The notes beneath the pieces are model-generated. The model was not told the origin of the DNA, did no database searches, and was given only the letters and a program-made list of their open reading frames with translations. Below are positions 9,161 to 18,549 of a DNA stretch of 64,000 nucleotides, piece after piece; positions within the stretch are counted from its first letter, which is position 1, and the number at the start of each line of letters is the position of its first letter. The DNA comes from DATFVJ01 sp963820395 (GTDB taxonomy: Bacteria; Actinomycetota; Actinomycetes; Streptosporangiales; Streptosporangiaceae), in the NCBI GenBank assembly GCA_963820395.1, contig CAWGAE010000012.1, positions 1-64,000 on the forward strand, read 5' to 3'. The position numbers and the translations under genes were made by a program.

Positions 9161-12061
9161 ATGGGTGACTCCTTCGACGTGATCATGGCCGCCTACCCGT
9201 CCGCCGGGTTGGCCGACAGGGGTTTTGACGCACTGGTGCGGCTCGTCAAGGACAAGACGGTCAGGTCGGAGGGCGTGATCCTGGTCGAGCACGACGCCGA
9301 TGGCCAGGTGCGCGTCACCCAGACCGGCGACCACCTGGGCCGCAAGGGCCTGGGATGGGGCGGCGGTGTCGGCCTGGTGGTGGGCCTGTTCGCACCGCCG
9401 CTGCTCGCCTCGGTCGCGGTCGGCGGGGCCATCGGTGCCCTGACCGGCAAGTTCGCCAGGCACAGGCTGGACAGCGGCATCGAGAAGGAACTGGGGGACA
9501 AGCTCCGGCCAGGCACGGCGGTCATCATCGCCGTCATCGACAGCGACGACCGGCTGGCCGCCGAGCAGGCGCTGGCCGGATCGCTGGCGAAGTCGGTCGC
9601 CCCGATGAGCAGGAAGGGCCTAGGGGAGCTGAAGGCGGCCCTGGCCGAGGCGGCAGGCAAGTTCAGCCCGGACCGCACGATGCTGCCGATCCCGGACCGT
9701 AACTTCGGCGGGACGATGGGACGCACGGTCGATCAGTCAGTCCCGGACTGGTCGATGATCCCCGGCCCGCGGGCGCCCGACGGCGCGCCGAACGTCCTGG
9801 TCGTGCTGGTCGACGACGCCGGGTTCGGCAACCCCGACACGTTCGGCGGCCCGATCTCAACCCCGGCCCTGACCCGGGTGCAGCAGATGGGGCTGACCTA
9901 CAATCGCTTCCACGTAACCGCGGTATGCTCACCGACCCGCGCCGCGCTGCTGACCGGCCGCAACCACCACCGGGTTGGTTTTGGCTCGATCGCCGAGTAC
10001 CCCGGCCCGTTCCCCGGGTACACTGCGGCGCGGCCCCGCAGCTGCGCCGCCGTACCGCGGATCTTGCAGGAGAACGGGTATGTGACCGGTGGGTTCGGCA
10101 AGTGGCACCTGACCCCGGACAACGTGCAGGGCCCGGCGGGCCCGTTCGACCATTGGCCGCAGTCGTGGGGCTTTGACCACTGGTGGGGGTTCCTGTCCGG
10201 CGCGGCGGGCCAGTACGACCCGATCATCACCCAGGACAACTCCACGCTCGGCGTACAGCAGGGCAGGGACGGCGCGCCCTATTACTTCCCGGACGACCTG
10301 ACCGACAAGGCGGTCGAGTGGCTGCATGGTGTCCGGGCGCAGGACGCCACCAAGCCGTGGTTCATGTACTATTCCACCGGCTGCGCGCACGCGCCGCACC
10401 ACGTGGCCAGGGCCTGGGCTGACAAGTACAAGGGCAAGTTCGATGGCGGCTGGGACAAACTCCGGGAGCAGACCTTCGAGCAGCAGAAAAGGCTCGGGAT
10501 CATCCCCGCCGACACCGAGCTGACGGAGCGGCCCGACCTGTTCCCGGCCTGGGATTCGCTCAGCGACGCCCAGAAGAAGCTGTACGCCCGGCAGATGGAG
10601 GTGTTCGCCGGGTACTCCGAGAACGCCGACTGGAATGTCGGCCGCCTGCTGGACGCCATCGAGGAGATGGGCGACCTGGATAACACGCTCATCTTCTACA
10701 TCTGGGGCGACAACGGCGCCAGCATGGAGGGCACGATCACCGGCTCGTTCAACGAGATGACCTTCCTCAACGGCGTCGTGCTCGACGCCGAGCAACAGCT
10801 GCAGCTCATCGATGCCTACGGCGGCATCGACGCCCTCGGCGGTGATCACACCGCGCCGCACTACGCGGCGGCCTGGGCCCACGCGGGCAACACCCCGTTC
10901 CAGTGGGGCAAGCAGATGTCCAGCCACCTCGGCGGGGACCGTGACCCGATGGTGGTCGCCTGGCCTGGCCGGATCAAGGGTGACGGCTCCCTGCGCACCC
11001 AGTTCACCCACTGCATCGACGTCGGCCCGACCGTCCTGGAGGCGGTAGGCATACCCGAGCCGAAGACAGTCGACGGGATCGGTCAGGAGCCGATGGACGG
11101 CACCAGCTTTCTCTACACGTTCGGCGAGGCGCAGGCGGCCGAGCGGCACACGGTGCAGTACTTCGAGATGTTCGGCAGCCGCGCCATGTACAAGGACGGC
11201 TGGTGGGCCTGTACGAGGCTGGACAAGGCTCCTTGGGACTTCTCACCGGAGACGATCAAGAGATTCGCCCCTGGCGTGTATGACCCCGAGCAGGACGTCT
11301 GGGAGTTGTACTACCTGCCCGATGACTTCTCCCAGGCCCGCGACCTGGCCGGGCAGCACCCGGACAAGCTCGCCGAGCTCAAGGAGCTGTGGTGGGCCGA
11401 AGCCGAGCGCAACCGGGCGCTGCCGCTGCTCGGCGGCTTGTCCATCTTCTTCGGCCTGCTGCCGCCGTTGCCCACCATCACCCGGTACACCTTCGCCGGG
11501 GACGTGCGGAACGTCCAGCGCGGCATGGTGCCGCGCGTCTACGGACGGTCCTACGCCATCGAAGGCGAGCTCGAGGTGCCCAACGGCGGCGCCGAGGGTG
11601 TCATCGTCGCCAACGCCGACTTCATCGGCGGGTTCGGGCTGTGGGTCGGCAGCACCGGGATGCTGAACCACACCTACTCCTTCCTCGGCGTGGAGACCTA
11701 CAAGCAGGTCTCCACCGAGAAGATCCCGACCGGCCCGGTCACCGTGAAGATGCTCTTCGAAGCGGACAAGCCCCAGCCAGGCACCGGCGGCACCGTGACG
11801 CTGTGGGCCAACGGCAAGCTGATCGGCGAAGGTAGGATGCCTCGGACCGTCCCGGTCGCCTTCTCCAGCTACGCCGGAATGGACATCGGCTGCGACAACG
11901 GCCTGGTCGTCGACCGCGCCTACGAAGACAAGGCCCCCTACGCCTTCACCGGAACCGTGAAAAAGGTCGTGTTCGACCTCAAGCCAGCCGCCCACCAAGA
12001 CGAGCAGGCCCTGCACGAACATGCGCAGGTCCAAGCCATCGGCCACGGAGCCGCCGGCTAA
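9161..12061 (+). CDS. Arylsulfatase with N-terminal glycine-zipper (DUF1269-like) domain
   Basis: 966 residues. Residues ~1-170 resemble DUF1269-type proteins: an alpha/beta segment, a glycine-rich hydrophobic hairpin (GGGVGLVVGLFAPPLL) and another alpha/beta segment. From ~205 it is a type I sulfatase: NVLVVLVDDAGFGNPDTFGG (metal-binding Asp pair), then CSPTRAALLTGR, where Cys is converted to formylglycine, and GKWHLT. The C-terminal ~200 residues form a beta-rich domain. It should hydrolyse sulfate esters and needs a formylglycine-generating enzyme, which is not in the window. AAGGAGA before the ATG supports the start. The fusion is unusual. Confidence 0.9.
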   Translation: MGDSFDVIMAAYPSAGLADRGFDALVRLVKDKTVRSEGVILVEHDADGQVRVTQTGDHLGRKGLGWGGGVGLVVGLFAPPLLASVAVGGAIGALTGKFARHRLDSGIEKELGDKLRPGTAVIIAVIDSDDRLAAEQALAGSLAKSVAPMSRKGLGELKAALAEAAGKFSPDRTMLPIPDRNFGGTMGRTVDQSVPDWSMIPGPRAPDGAPNVLVVLVDDAGFGNPDTFGGPISTPALTRVQQMGLTYNRFHVTAVCSPTRAALLTGRNHHRVGFGSIAEYPGPFPGYTAARPRSCAAVPRILQENGYVTGGFGKWHLTPDNVQGPAGPFDHWPQSWGFDHWWGFLSGAAGQYDPIITQDNSTLGVQQGRDGAPYYFPDDLTDKAVEWLHGVRAQDATKPWFMYYSTGCAHAPHHVARAWADKYKGKFDGGWDKLREQTFEQQKRLGIIPADTELTERPDLFPAWDSLSDAQKKLYARQMEVFAGYSENADWNVGRLLDAIEEMGDLDNTLIFYIWGDNGASMEGTITGSFNEMTFLNGVVLDAEQQLQLIDAYGGIDALGGDHTAPHYAAAWAHAGNTPFQWGKQMSSHLGGDRDPMVVAWPGRIKGDGSLRTQFTHCIDVGPTVLEAVGIPEPKTVDGIGQEPMDGTSFLYTFGEAQAAERHTVQYFEMFGSRAMYKDGWWACTRLDKAPWDFSPETIKRFAPGVYDPEQDVWELYYLPDDFSQARDLAGQHPDKLAELKELWWAEAERNRALPLLGGLSIFFGLLPPLPTITRYTFAGDVRNVQRGMVPRVYGRSYAIEGELEVPNGGAEGVIVANADFIGGFGLWVGSTGMLNHTYSFLGVETYKQVSTEKIPTGPVTVKMLFEADKPQPGTGGTVTLWANGKLIGEGRMPRTVPVAFSSYAGMDIGCDNGLVVDRAYEDKAPYAFTGTVKKVVFDLKPAAHQDEQALHEHAQVQAIGHGAAG

Positions 12062-12351
12062 AGGGCCACACAGGGGATTAACGTTTCCAGTGGGTATGGG
12101 ATGGGACCACTCGTCAATCGAGTCCACGGGCGTCACCGCAGGTCACGGAGGGCGGGCCAATCTGAGTCATGATGATCTGTAAAACCGTCGCCTGATGGTG
12201 CTCGCCCTCCTCGCTGCTAAATGATCTCGGTGAGTTCTCCGAGTCAAGGCCAAGCCGCGAGCGATCCTCGGTCCCGAACTTCTGAACACTTGAGTCAAGT
12301 TTTTGGGCGGCGTAGCGTCGAAGACGCCCGCTCCACAATCTGCAGGCGGTG
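12062..12351. other. Intergenic, no gene seen
   Basis: This is about 290 bases between the sulfatase stop and the IS110 end. No convincing ORF, RNA or hairpin terminator is visible. Confidence 0.4.
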
Positions 12352-13998
12352 TCCTGACCCGAAAAAGGGACCTCAGCTGGGCGCGCGGCAGCGAACCCTG
12401 GCCTGCGCGGGCCGGTCAGGGTCTGTGAGTTCGGTGTGGATTAGGCGGCGGGGGTGTTTGCTGGTTGGCCGGGTTCAGGGTCGGTGCCGGGTATTCGGCA
12501 GAGGGTGACCTCGAAGCCGAGGGCGCCGAGCTTGCCGACGTGGTGAGCGATCTGCCGGCGGGTGCTGGCTTGGCGGTCGTAGTAGTCGGGGCCGAGGTCT
12601 TCATACCGGGCGCCGGGGTGCGATAGCAGGGCGTGGTAGACCTTCAGCTGGGTGTTGCCGAGGGCGACCTGGGCTTTTGCTTTGCCGCGGCGTCGGGATA
12701 GCCGCCGGTAGCGGGCGCCTTCGCGGGTTTGGGTTTTGCCGGCCGCGACGGCGGTCTCGCCGGTGACGGCGGCCAGGTACCGGTTGCCCTTTTTGGATTT
12801 GGCTTTCCCCTGGCGCTTGCCGGAGGAGTTGTCCAGCGGGGTGCGACCGGCCCAGGAGGCCAGGTGGGCGGGGGTGGGGAACCTGTTCATATCGGTTCCG
12901 GTCTCGGCGAGGGCGTCCTGGGCGGAGCGCCGGCCCCAGCCGGGCATTGATCCGGCCTGCTGCAGTTGTTCCTCGTAGGGGGCCAGCAGGTGCTCGATCA
13001 CCTGGGTCAGCCGGGTGATCTCGGCGTTGAGGTGGTCGATGCGGCCGAGCATGGTGGCCAGCAGCGCGGCGTGGGTGGTGGTGAAGAACTCCGCGCCCTC
13101 TAGCGCCGCTTCCAGCTGGGCGATCTTGCGGCGGGCGCGGGTGCGGGCCAGTTGCGCCAGCACCTTCGGGTTGCGCTCCCCGGCGATGAGGCGGTTCATG
13201 ATGTCCCGGCCCGTCGTCCCGTGCAGGTCGGTGACCACGGAGGAGATCTTTATCGCCGCCGATTCCAGCAGTTTTTCCGCGCGCTGCTTCTCCCGGGTCC
13301 GTTCCCCGGTCAGGTCGCGGCGGTAGCGGGTGTGCAGCCGGATCACCCTGAACTCCGGGGTGGCCACGAAGCAGGAAGTGACCGCACCGCGCTCAAAGCA
13401 CGCCGCCAGCCACCGGGAATCGGACGGGTCCCGCTTCGGCCGGCCGGGCAGGTGCTTGACCTGCCTGGCGTCGGCCAGGACGCATTCGAACTCCTCGGCC
13501 TCCAGCCGGTAGAACACCGGCTTCCAGTAGTCGCCCGTTGCCTCCATCACCACGGCGGGCACCTGCCAGCAGCGCAGCCAGTCCGCCAGCGCCAGCACCT
13601 CGCGCTTGGTGGTGCCGAAGCTGCGGGTTTCCTGCGCCCGCCGCGCCGGGTTCTTGTCCGAGGGCACCCGGATGGTCGCGGCCATGCCGGCCTTGCCGAT
13701 GTCGATGCCGCACACCCGGTCGCGGTACAGCGGCTCGTCGGTCACTTCGTCCACGCGTCCCTCACCTGTCCTTCCCCGGCTGCTAGCGTGCGAGGTGGTA
13801 CCGCCCGGGGAACCGGGGGCGAGCGGAAGAAACTGACCCGCGTGCTCGAAGCAACAATGAACAGCCCCTTGGTTACCGGTTCCCGGCGTCAGGCTGACCC
13901 GCGGCCTCCACCGCGACCAAGAAAACAACGACGTCACGGGCGGTACCGCCCGCCATTTTCACGCCGGTACGGCGTCCCCGCAGGGGATACCTGGGGCT
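12352..13998 (-). mobile_element. IS110-family element (complete copy)
   Basis: The left boundary is taken at TGACCCGAAAAAGGGACC near 12354, because nearly the same sequence starts the second copy at 13999. Like other IS110 elements it lacks clear inverted repeats. It lies head-to-tail with the second, truncated copy. Confidence 0.65.
12441..13754 (-). CDS. IS110-family transposase
   Basis: 437 residues. The N-terminal DEDD (RuvC-like) domain starts VCGIDIGKAGMAATI and includes VVMEATGDYWKPV; the C-terminal transposase_20 domain has MPGWGRRSAQDALAETG and HLASWAGRTPLDNSSGKR. The GTG at 13754 is chosen because AGGTGAGG stands 5-8 bases upstream. The gene is intact. Confidence 0.85.
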   Translation of the reverse strand: MDEVTDEPLYRDRVCGIDIGKAGMAATIRVPSDKNPARRAQETRSFGTTKREVLALADWLRCWQVPAVVMEATGDYWKPVFYRLEAEEFECVLADARQVKHLPGRPKRDPSDSRWLAACFERGAVTSCFVATPEFRVIRLHTRYRRDLTGERTREKQRAEKLLESAAIKISSVVTDLHGTTGRDIMNRLIAGERNPKVLAQLARTRARRKIAQLEAALEGAEFFTTTHAALLATMLGRIDHLNAEITRLTQVIEHLLAPYEEQLQQAGSMPGWGRRSAQDALAETGTDMNRFPTPAHLASWAGRTPLDNSSGKRQGKAKSKKGNRYLAAVTGETAVAAGKTQTREGARYRRLSRRRGKAKAQVALGNTQLKVYHALLSHPGARYEDLGPDYYDRQASTRRQIAHHVGKLGALGFEVTLCRIPGTDPEPGQPANTPAA

Positions 13999-14751
13999 GA
14001 CCCGAAAATGGGACCCCGGCTGGGCGCGCGGCGGCGGACCGTGGCCATCGGGGCTGGTCAGGGTCTGTGAGCGCGGTATGGGTCAGGTGGCCCGGGTGTT
14101 TGCTGGCTCGCTGGGGTCGGGGTCAGCGCCCGGGAGGCGGCAGAGGGTGACCTCAAAGCCGAGGGCGCCGAGAGTGCCGACGTGGTGGGCGATCTGCCGG
14201 CGGACGCTGGCCTGCCGGTCGTAGTAGTCCGGGCCGAGGGTCCTCATACCGGGTGCCGGGGCTGGACAGCAGGGCGTGGTAGACCTTCAGCTGGGTGTTG
14301 CCGAGGGCGACCTGGGCTTTGGCCTTGCCGCGGCGGCGGGCCAGCCGCCGGTAGCGGGCGCCTTCCCGGGTCTGGGTGCGCCCGGCCGACACCGCCGTCT
14401 CGCCCAGCACGCCGGCCAGGTACCGGTTGCCCTTCTTGGACTTGGTTTTCCCCTTGCGTTTGCCGGAGGAGTTGTCCAGCGGGGTGCGGCCGGCCCAGGA
14501 GGCCAGGTGGGCGCCGGTGGGAAACCTGCTCATTTCGGTGCCGGTCTCGGCGAGGGCGTCCTGGGCGGAGCGGCGTCCCCAGCCGGGCATGGATCCGGCC
14601 TGCTGCAGCTGCTCCTCGTAGGGGGCTAGCAGCCGCTCGGTCACCGCGGTCAGCTCGCCGATCCCGGCGGTGAGCTGGTCGATGCGGGCGAGCATCGTGG
14701 CCAGCAGGGCGGCGTGCTGGGCGGTGAAGAACTCCGCGCCCTCCAGCGCGG
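13999..14751 (-). pseudogene. IS110 transposase, truncated second copy
   Basis: Only the C-terminal half of the transposase is present (from about EFFTAQHAALLATMLARI to the end), and the last residues are frameshifted near 14240. It is closely related to but distinct from the copy at 12441. At about 14751 it joins directly to an arsenite-transporter gene fragment, so the N-terminal half of the IS and the front of the transporter were both lost at this junction. Confidence 0.8.
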
Positions 14752-15037
14752 CTCCGCTGCTCGCCTACTTCGCGATCATGTGGTTCGGAGCGTTCGCCAT
14801 CGCCCTCCGGCTGCACCTGTCCTACCCGCGCACCGCCGCGCTCGCGTTCTCCGCGGCCAGCAACGACTTCGAGCTGTGGCGATCGCGGTCGCGATCGGCG
14901 TGTTCGGGGTGACCAGCGGGCAGGCACTCGCCGGTGTCGTCGGGCCGATCATCGAGGTGCCCGTCATGGTCGGGCTGGTCTACGTCGCGCTGTGGGCCCG
15001 CCACCGCTTCTATCCTGCCGAGGAGGCCGCCCCATGA
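14752..15037 (+). pseudogene. acr3: ACR3-type arsenite efflux transporter, 3' fragment
   Basis: The translation LLAYFAIMWFGAFAIALRL, then YPRTAALAFSAASNDFEL, is the conserved end of ACR3 permeases (the N-N/D-FEL block). A frameshift follows and the rest reads IAVAIGVFGVTSGQALAG and VVGPIIEVPVMVGLVYVAL. Only the last ~95 residues of roughly 350 survive, after the IS110 junction. The stop overlaps the start of the DUF2180 gene. Confidence 0.8.
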
Positions 15038-15270
15038 ACTGCTTCGACTGCGCCGCGCGCGGCCAGCCGGCTGATGCTGTGGCCGTGTGCGCCGACTGCG
15101 GCGCCGCCGTGTGCCCCGGCCACGCGCACGTCACCGCCCGGTGGCTGACCCGCACTATGGTGATCAACCGCGTCGTAGCCATCGAGCCGCCCCCACGCAC
15201 CATCCGCTGCGGCGTATGCCAGGCCGCTCGCGACGCCGCGCCCACCATGAACGCCGCGGCGGCGGGCTGA
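15034..15270 (+). CDS. DUF2180 family zinc-ribbon protein
   Basis: 78 residues starting MNCFDCAARGQPADAVAVC, with CxxC pairs (CFDC, CADC) and a later CGVC, consistent with zinc binding. It overlaps the end of the acr3 remnant by 4 bases (ATGA). Its place in the arsenic cluster suggests metal-related function, but the role is not known. Confidence 0.7.
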   Translation: MNCFDCAARGQPADAVAVCADCGAAVCPGHAHVTARWLTRTMVINRVVAIEPPPRTIRCGVCQAARDAAPTMNAAAAG

Positions 15271-15492
15271 GCATCGAGTGAGGGCGATCCCCTGCGAGCG
15301 GCGGTGAAGCCGTGATGTCGGACCGCGAAGGGCATCTCGAACCCCGGGGGTCCCGTTAGTTAAGTCAGGAAGCTCACGTGCCCCCGTCTCGACCCGTCCC
15401 GCGCTACCTCGTTTACAAGTCCGTTCACGCTTTACGCCACGCCCGCGGACACGTGCATTTGGTTTCGATCGGACGCTCGCGCCAGGACGTCC

Positions 15493-15891
15493 TCACTGGG
15501 CCGTTGTCCCGGCGGGGGCTGCTAGCAGCGCGGCCATGCGTTCCAGCGCGGAGGGCACGAGCCAGTAGTAGACCCAGGTCCCGCGGCGCTCGCAGTCGAG
15601 GATCCCGGCTTCCCGGAGGACTTTGAGGTGATGGCTGATGGTGGGCTGGGTGAGGTCGAACGCCTCGGTCAGTTCGCAGACGCATACTTCGCCGCCCTGG
15701 TGCGCGCCGATCAGCGATAGCAGCCGGAGCCGGACCGGGTCCGCGAGGGCCTTGAACACCTGTGCCAGCCCGGCGGCCGCGGCCTCACCGATGGGCTCAC
15801 GGACCAGGGGCGTGCAGCACGCCTCGATGACTGCCAGCGATTCTGCTGCAGGCGGGGTATGCACGGTGCGCGGACCGGTCCGGATCGACAT
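15493..15891 (-). CDS. arsR: ArsR-family metalloregulator
   Basis: 132 residues with a winged helix: FKALADPVRLRLLSLIG, then EVCVCELTEAFDL with the Cys-x-Cys metal-binding pair in the recognition region, and TQPTISHHLKVLREAGIL. The family represses arsenic genes and is released by arsenite. It is divergent from arsM, and the gap between them is AT-rich. An extra Cys-Cys near residue 26 may contribute to ligand binding. Confidence 0.9.
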   Translation of the reverse strand: MSIRTGPRTVHTPPAAESLAVIEACCTPLVREPIGEAAAAGLAQVFKALADPVRLRLLSLIGAHQGGEVCVCELTEAFDLTQPTISHHLKVLREAGILDCERRGTWVYYWLVPSALERMAALLAAPAGTTAQ

Positions 15892-15957
15892 ATTTCTATC
15901 TTGACTGATATCTATTCAGCCTGGCAAGCTGACGTTGAGTTATATACACGCTCATCG
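15892..15957. promoter_or_regulatory. Divergent arsR-arsM promoter/operator
   Basis: The segment between the divergent genes is much more AT-rich than its surroundings and contains GATATCTATTCAG and TATTTCTATCTTGAC-like stretches. This is where an ArsR operator and two facing promoters would be expected. I cannot define the exact operator. Confidence 0.45.
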
Positions 15958-16752
15958 ATGGAGTGCCGACCCGGGATGGATGAGACGCGTGCGGCAGACG
16001 TGGTGCGGGAGCGGGTCAGGGCCCGTTACGCGCAGGCCGCGACGGCGGTCAGCCGCGGCGGGACCGGTTCCTGCTGCGGGGATGACTGCGGCTGCGGCGA
16101 TGAACCGGAGCTCGGCAGTCAGCTGTATTCGATTGGTGAGCGGGGCGGGCTGCCTGAAACGGCGGTGGCGGCCAGCCTGGGCTGCGGCAACCCCCTGGCT
16201 GTGGCGCAGCTGGAAGCGGGGGAGACGGTGCTCGACCTCGGCTCGGGCGGCGGGATCGACGTGCTGCTGTCGGCCCGGCGGGTCGGCCCCTCCGGGCAGG
16301 CCTTCGGCCTCGACATGACCGATGAGATGCTCGATCTCGCCCGGGCCAACGCGAAGGCAGCCGGGGCCGTCAACGCCGAGTTCCTCAGGGGGCACATCGA
16401 GGCCATCCCGCTGCCCGCGGGCAGCGTGGACGTGGTGATCTCCAACTGCGTGATCAACCTGTCGGCGGACAAGGACGCGGTGTTCGCCGAGGCGTTCCGC
16501 GTGCTGCGTCCTGGCGGCAGGCTCGGCGTCACCGATGTGGTCGCGGAGGACCACCTCACTCCAACCGACCGCGCCGAGCGCGGGGACTACGTCGGCTGCA
16601 TCGCCGGAGCGCTGTCCTTCGCCGAATACCGCAACGGGCTGGCGAAGGCCGGGTTCACCAGCATCGAGATCAAGCCGGCTCACGCTGTCGCCGACGGCAT
16701 GCACTCGGTGATCATCCAGGCCATCAAGCCAGCCGCAACCCCGGCCGTGTGA
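15958..16752 (+). CDS. arsM: Arsenite methyltransferase ArsM
   Basis: About 264 residues (ATG 15958; 15976 also possible). The N-terminus has the Cys-rich GSCCGDDCGCGDEP segment. The SAM motif is VLDLGSGGGIDVLLSARRVG, followed by CVINLSADKDAVFAEAFRVL (the catalytic Cys of the NCVINL block) and GGRLGVTDVVAED. The family methylates As(III) using SAM. It leads an operon with the aquaporin and FAD oxidoreductase remnants. Confidence 0.9.
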   Translation: MECRPGMDETRAADVVRERVRARYAQAATAVSRGGTGSCCGDDCGCGDEPELGSQLYSIGERGGLPETAVAASLGCGNPLAVAQLEAGETVLDLGSGGGIDVLLSARRVGPSGQAFGLDMTDEMLDLARANAKAAGAVNAEFLRGHIEAIPLPAGSVDVVISNCVINLSADKDAVFAEAFRVLRPGGRLGVTDVVAEDHLTPTDRAERGDYVGCIAGALSFAEYRNGLAKAGFTSIEIKPAHAVADGMHSVIIQAIKPAATPAV

Positions 16753-17169
16753 CACGGCGGCCGGGCCCTTCGGTGAACAAGGTGACGTTGTGGCGGCGGC
16801 TGCTCGCCGAGCTGCTCGGCAGCGCTTTCCTGGCCGCGGTGGTGATCGGCTCGGGCATCGCCGCCCAGAACCTGTCACCCGGCAACGTGGGCTTGGAACT
16901 GCTGGAGAACGCGGCGGCGACCGCCGCCGGGCTGTTCGCCATCATCTTGATGTTCGGGCCGGTGTCCGGCGGCCACTTCAACCCGGTGGTGTCATTCGCC
17001 GACGCGGCCTTCGGCGGGCTGCCCTGGCGCGAGGCTGGCGCCTACCTTCCGGCGCAGCTGGCCGGGTGCATCGGCGGCGCCGTGGCCGCGAACCTGATGT
17101 TCTCCCGGGCGGCGGTGAGCCTGTCGGCCAGGCACCGGGCCTCGCCTGCGCACTTTCTGTCTGAGGTCA
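16749..17169 (+). pseudogene. MIP channel (aquaporin/AqpS-like), N-terminal half only
   Basis: It starts at a GTG overlapping the arsM stop. LLAELLGSAFLAAVVIGSG and GPVSGGHFNPVVSFADA are the first two membrane segments and first pore loop of an MIP channel; the usual NPA is NPV here. Sequence is recognisable to about residue 130, then the next gene begins in another frame. The second half with its pore loop is missing, so it cannot form a channel. In ars operons such channels conduct arsenite. Confidence 0.75.
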
Positions 17170-18517
17170 TTGCTACCCTCGGCGATCGGCGGCAGCGACG
17201 CGGGCATCAGCGCTGCGCTCCGGGCCAGCGAACTCGACCCCGGCGCCGAGGTCAGCGTGGTTGTCACGGACGCCTACCCGAACTTCTCGATCTGCGGCAT
17301 CCCGTACTACGTCTCCGAAGAGGTCACCCACTGGCGCAACCTCGCCCACCGTACGGTCGCCGACCTGGAAGCCACCGGGATGAACCTGCGGCTGGACAGC
17401 ACGGCACGCCGGATCGACGTCCCCGCCCGCAAACTGCTCGTCACCGCCGCCGACGCTACCGAGGAACTGCTCGCCTACGACAAGCTGATCGTCGGCACGG
17501 GAGCGGTCCCGGTCCGGCCCCCGATCAGCGGCCTGACCGGCCCTGGGCGCTGTTGGCGTCGATGACGGCGTGCACCTGCTCCACTCGATGGGCGACGCCT
17601 TCGCCGTCATGCGCACCCTCGAACAAGCCGAACCGGCCAGCGCGGTCATCGTCGGCGCCGGTTACATCGGCCTGGAGATGGCCGACGCCCTGGTCCTTCG
17701 CGGGCTGTCGGTCATCCAGATGGAACAGCTGCCCGAGGTACTGCCCACCGTGGACCCCGCGCTGGGCGGACTGGTCCACGCTCAGCTCGCCGGGCACGGC
17801 GTCGAGGTCCTGACCGCCACCACCGTGAAGCGGATCAGCCGTACCTCGGCAGGCGATGCGGGACGGCTGCGGGTCGAGGCCACCGCCGCCGATGGCAAGG
17901 CAGTGGTGCGCCTGGCCGACATGGTCCTGGTCGTCGTCGGTGTCCGCCCCGACACCGGCCTGGCGGCCGCTGCCAGGGCGGACATGGGCGTCAAGGGCGC
18001 CATCGCGGTGGACCGGCGCATGCGAACCAGCCTTCCCGATGTATTCGCCGCCGGTGACTGTGTGGTGACCCACCATCGCCTGCTGGGCGAGAACGCCCTC
18101 GGCGGAAACCGGGAGTTCGCGGGCAGCCTCGGCACCCAGGTCGTGAAGATCTTCGACCAGGTAGCCTCACGCACCGGCCTCCGCGACCATGAGGCCACCG
18201 CGGGCGGGTTCGACCCGGTCACCGTCGAATCCGAGGCCGACGACCACAAGGCCTACTACCCCGGCAGCCACCGCATCCGGATGCGCGTCACCGGCGACCG
18301 CACCACCGGGCGCCTGCTCGGCGTGCAGCTGTTCGGGCACCGCCACGCCGAGATCGCCAAGCGCATCGACATCGCCGCCACCGCGATCTTCAACAACATG
18401 ACCGTCGATGCCGTCAGCGACCTCGACCTGTCCTACACCCCGCCACTCGGCAGCCCCTGGGAAGCCATCCAGATGGGCGCCCAGGCCTGGGTCCGAGACA
18501 CCCAGCGGCACTACTAA
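17170..18517 (+). pseudogene. FAD-dependent NAD(P)H oxidoreductase (CoA-disulfide-reductase-like), frameshifted
   Basis: The first frame starts almost inside the dinucleotide-binding loop (GGSDAGISAALRASELDP), so the first residues were lost in the deletion that removed the aquaporin C-terminus. It contains YPNFSICGIPYYVSEEV, with the Cys typical of CoA-disulfide reductase-like enzymes. Near 17545 the frame shifts; the rest is well preserved: VIVGAGYIGLEMADAL (NADH domain), DVFAAGDCV and a full C-terminal domain. Such flavoproteins are common in ars operons. Confidence 0.75.
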
Positions 18518-18549
18518 CCCGCCCCGGATCTTCAAGCAGAGGAACAACC

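Noticed and set aside
9929..12136. Two long minus-strand ORFs over the sulfatase
   Set aside because: No family features; the opposite strand encodes a full sulfatase with its CxPxR site.
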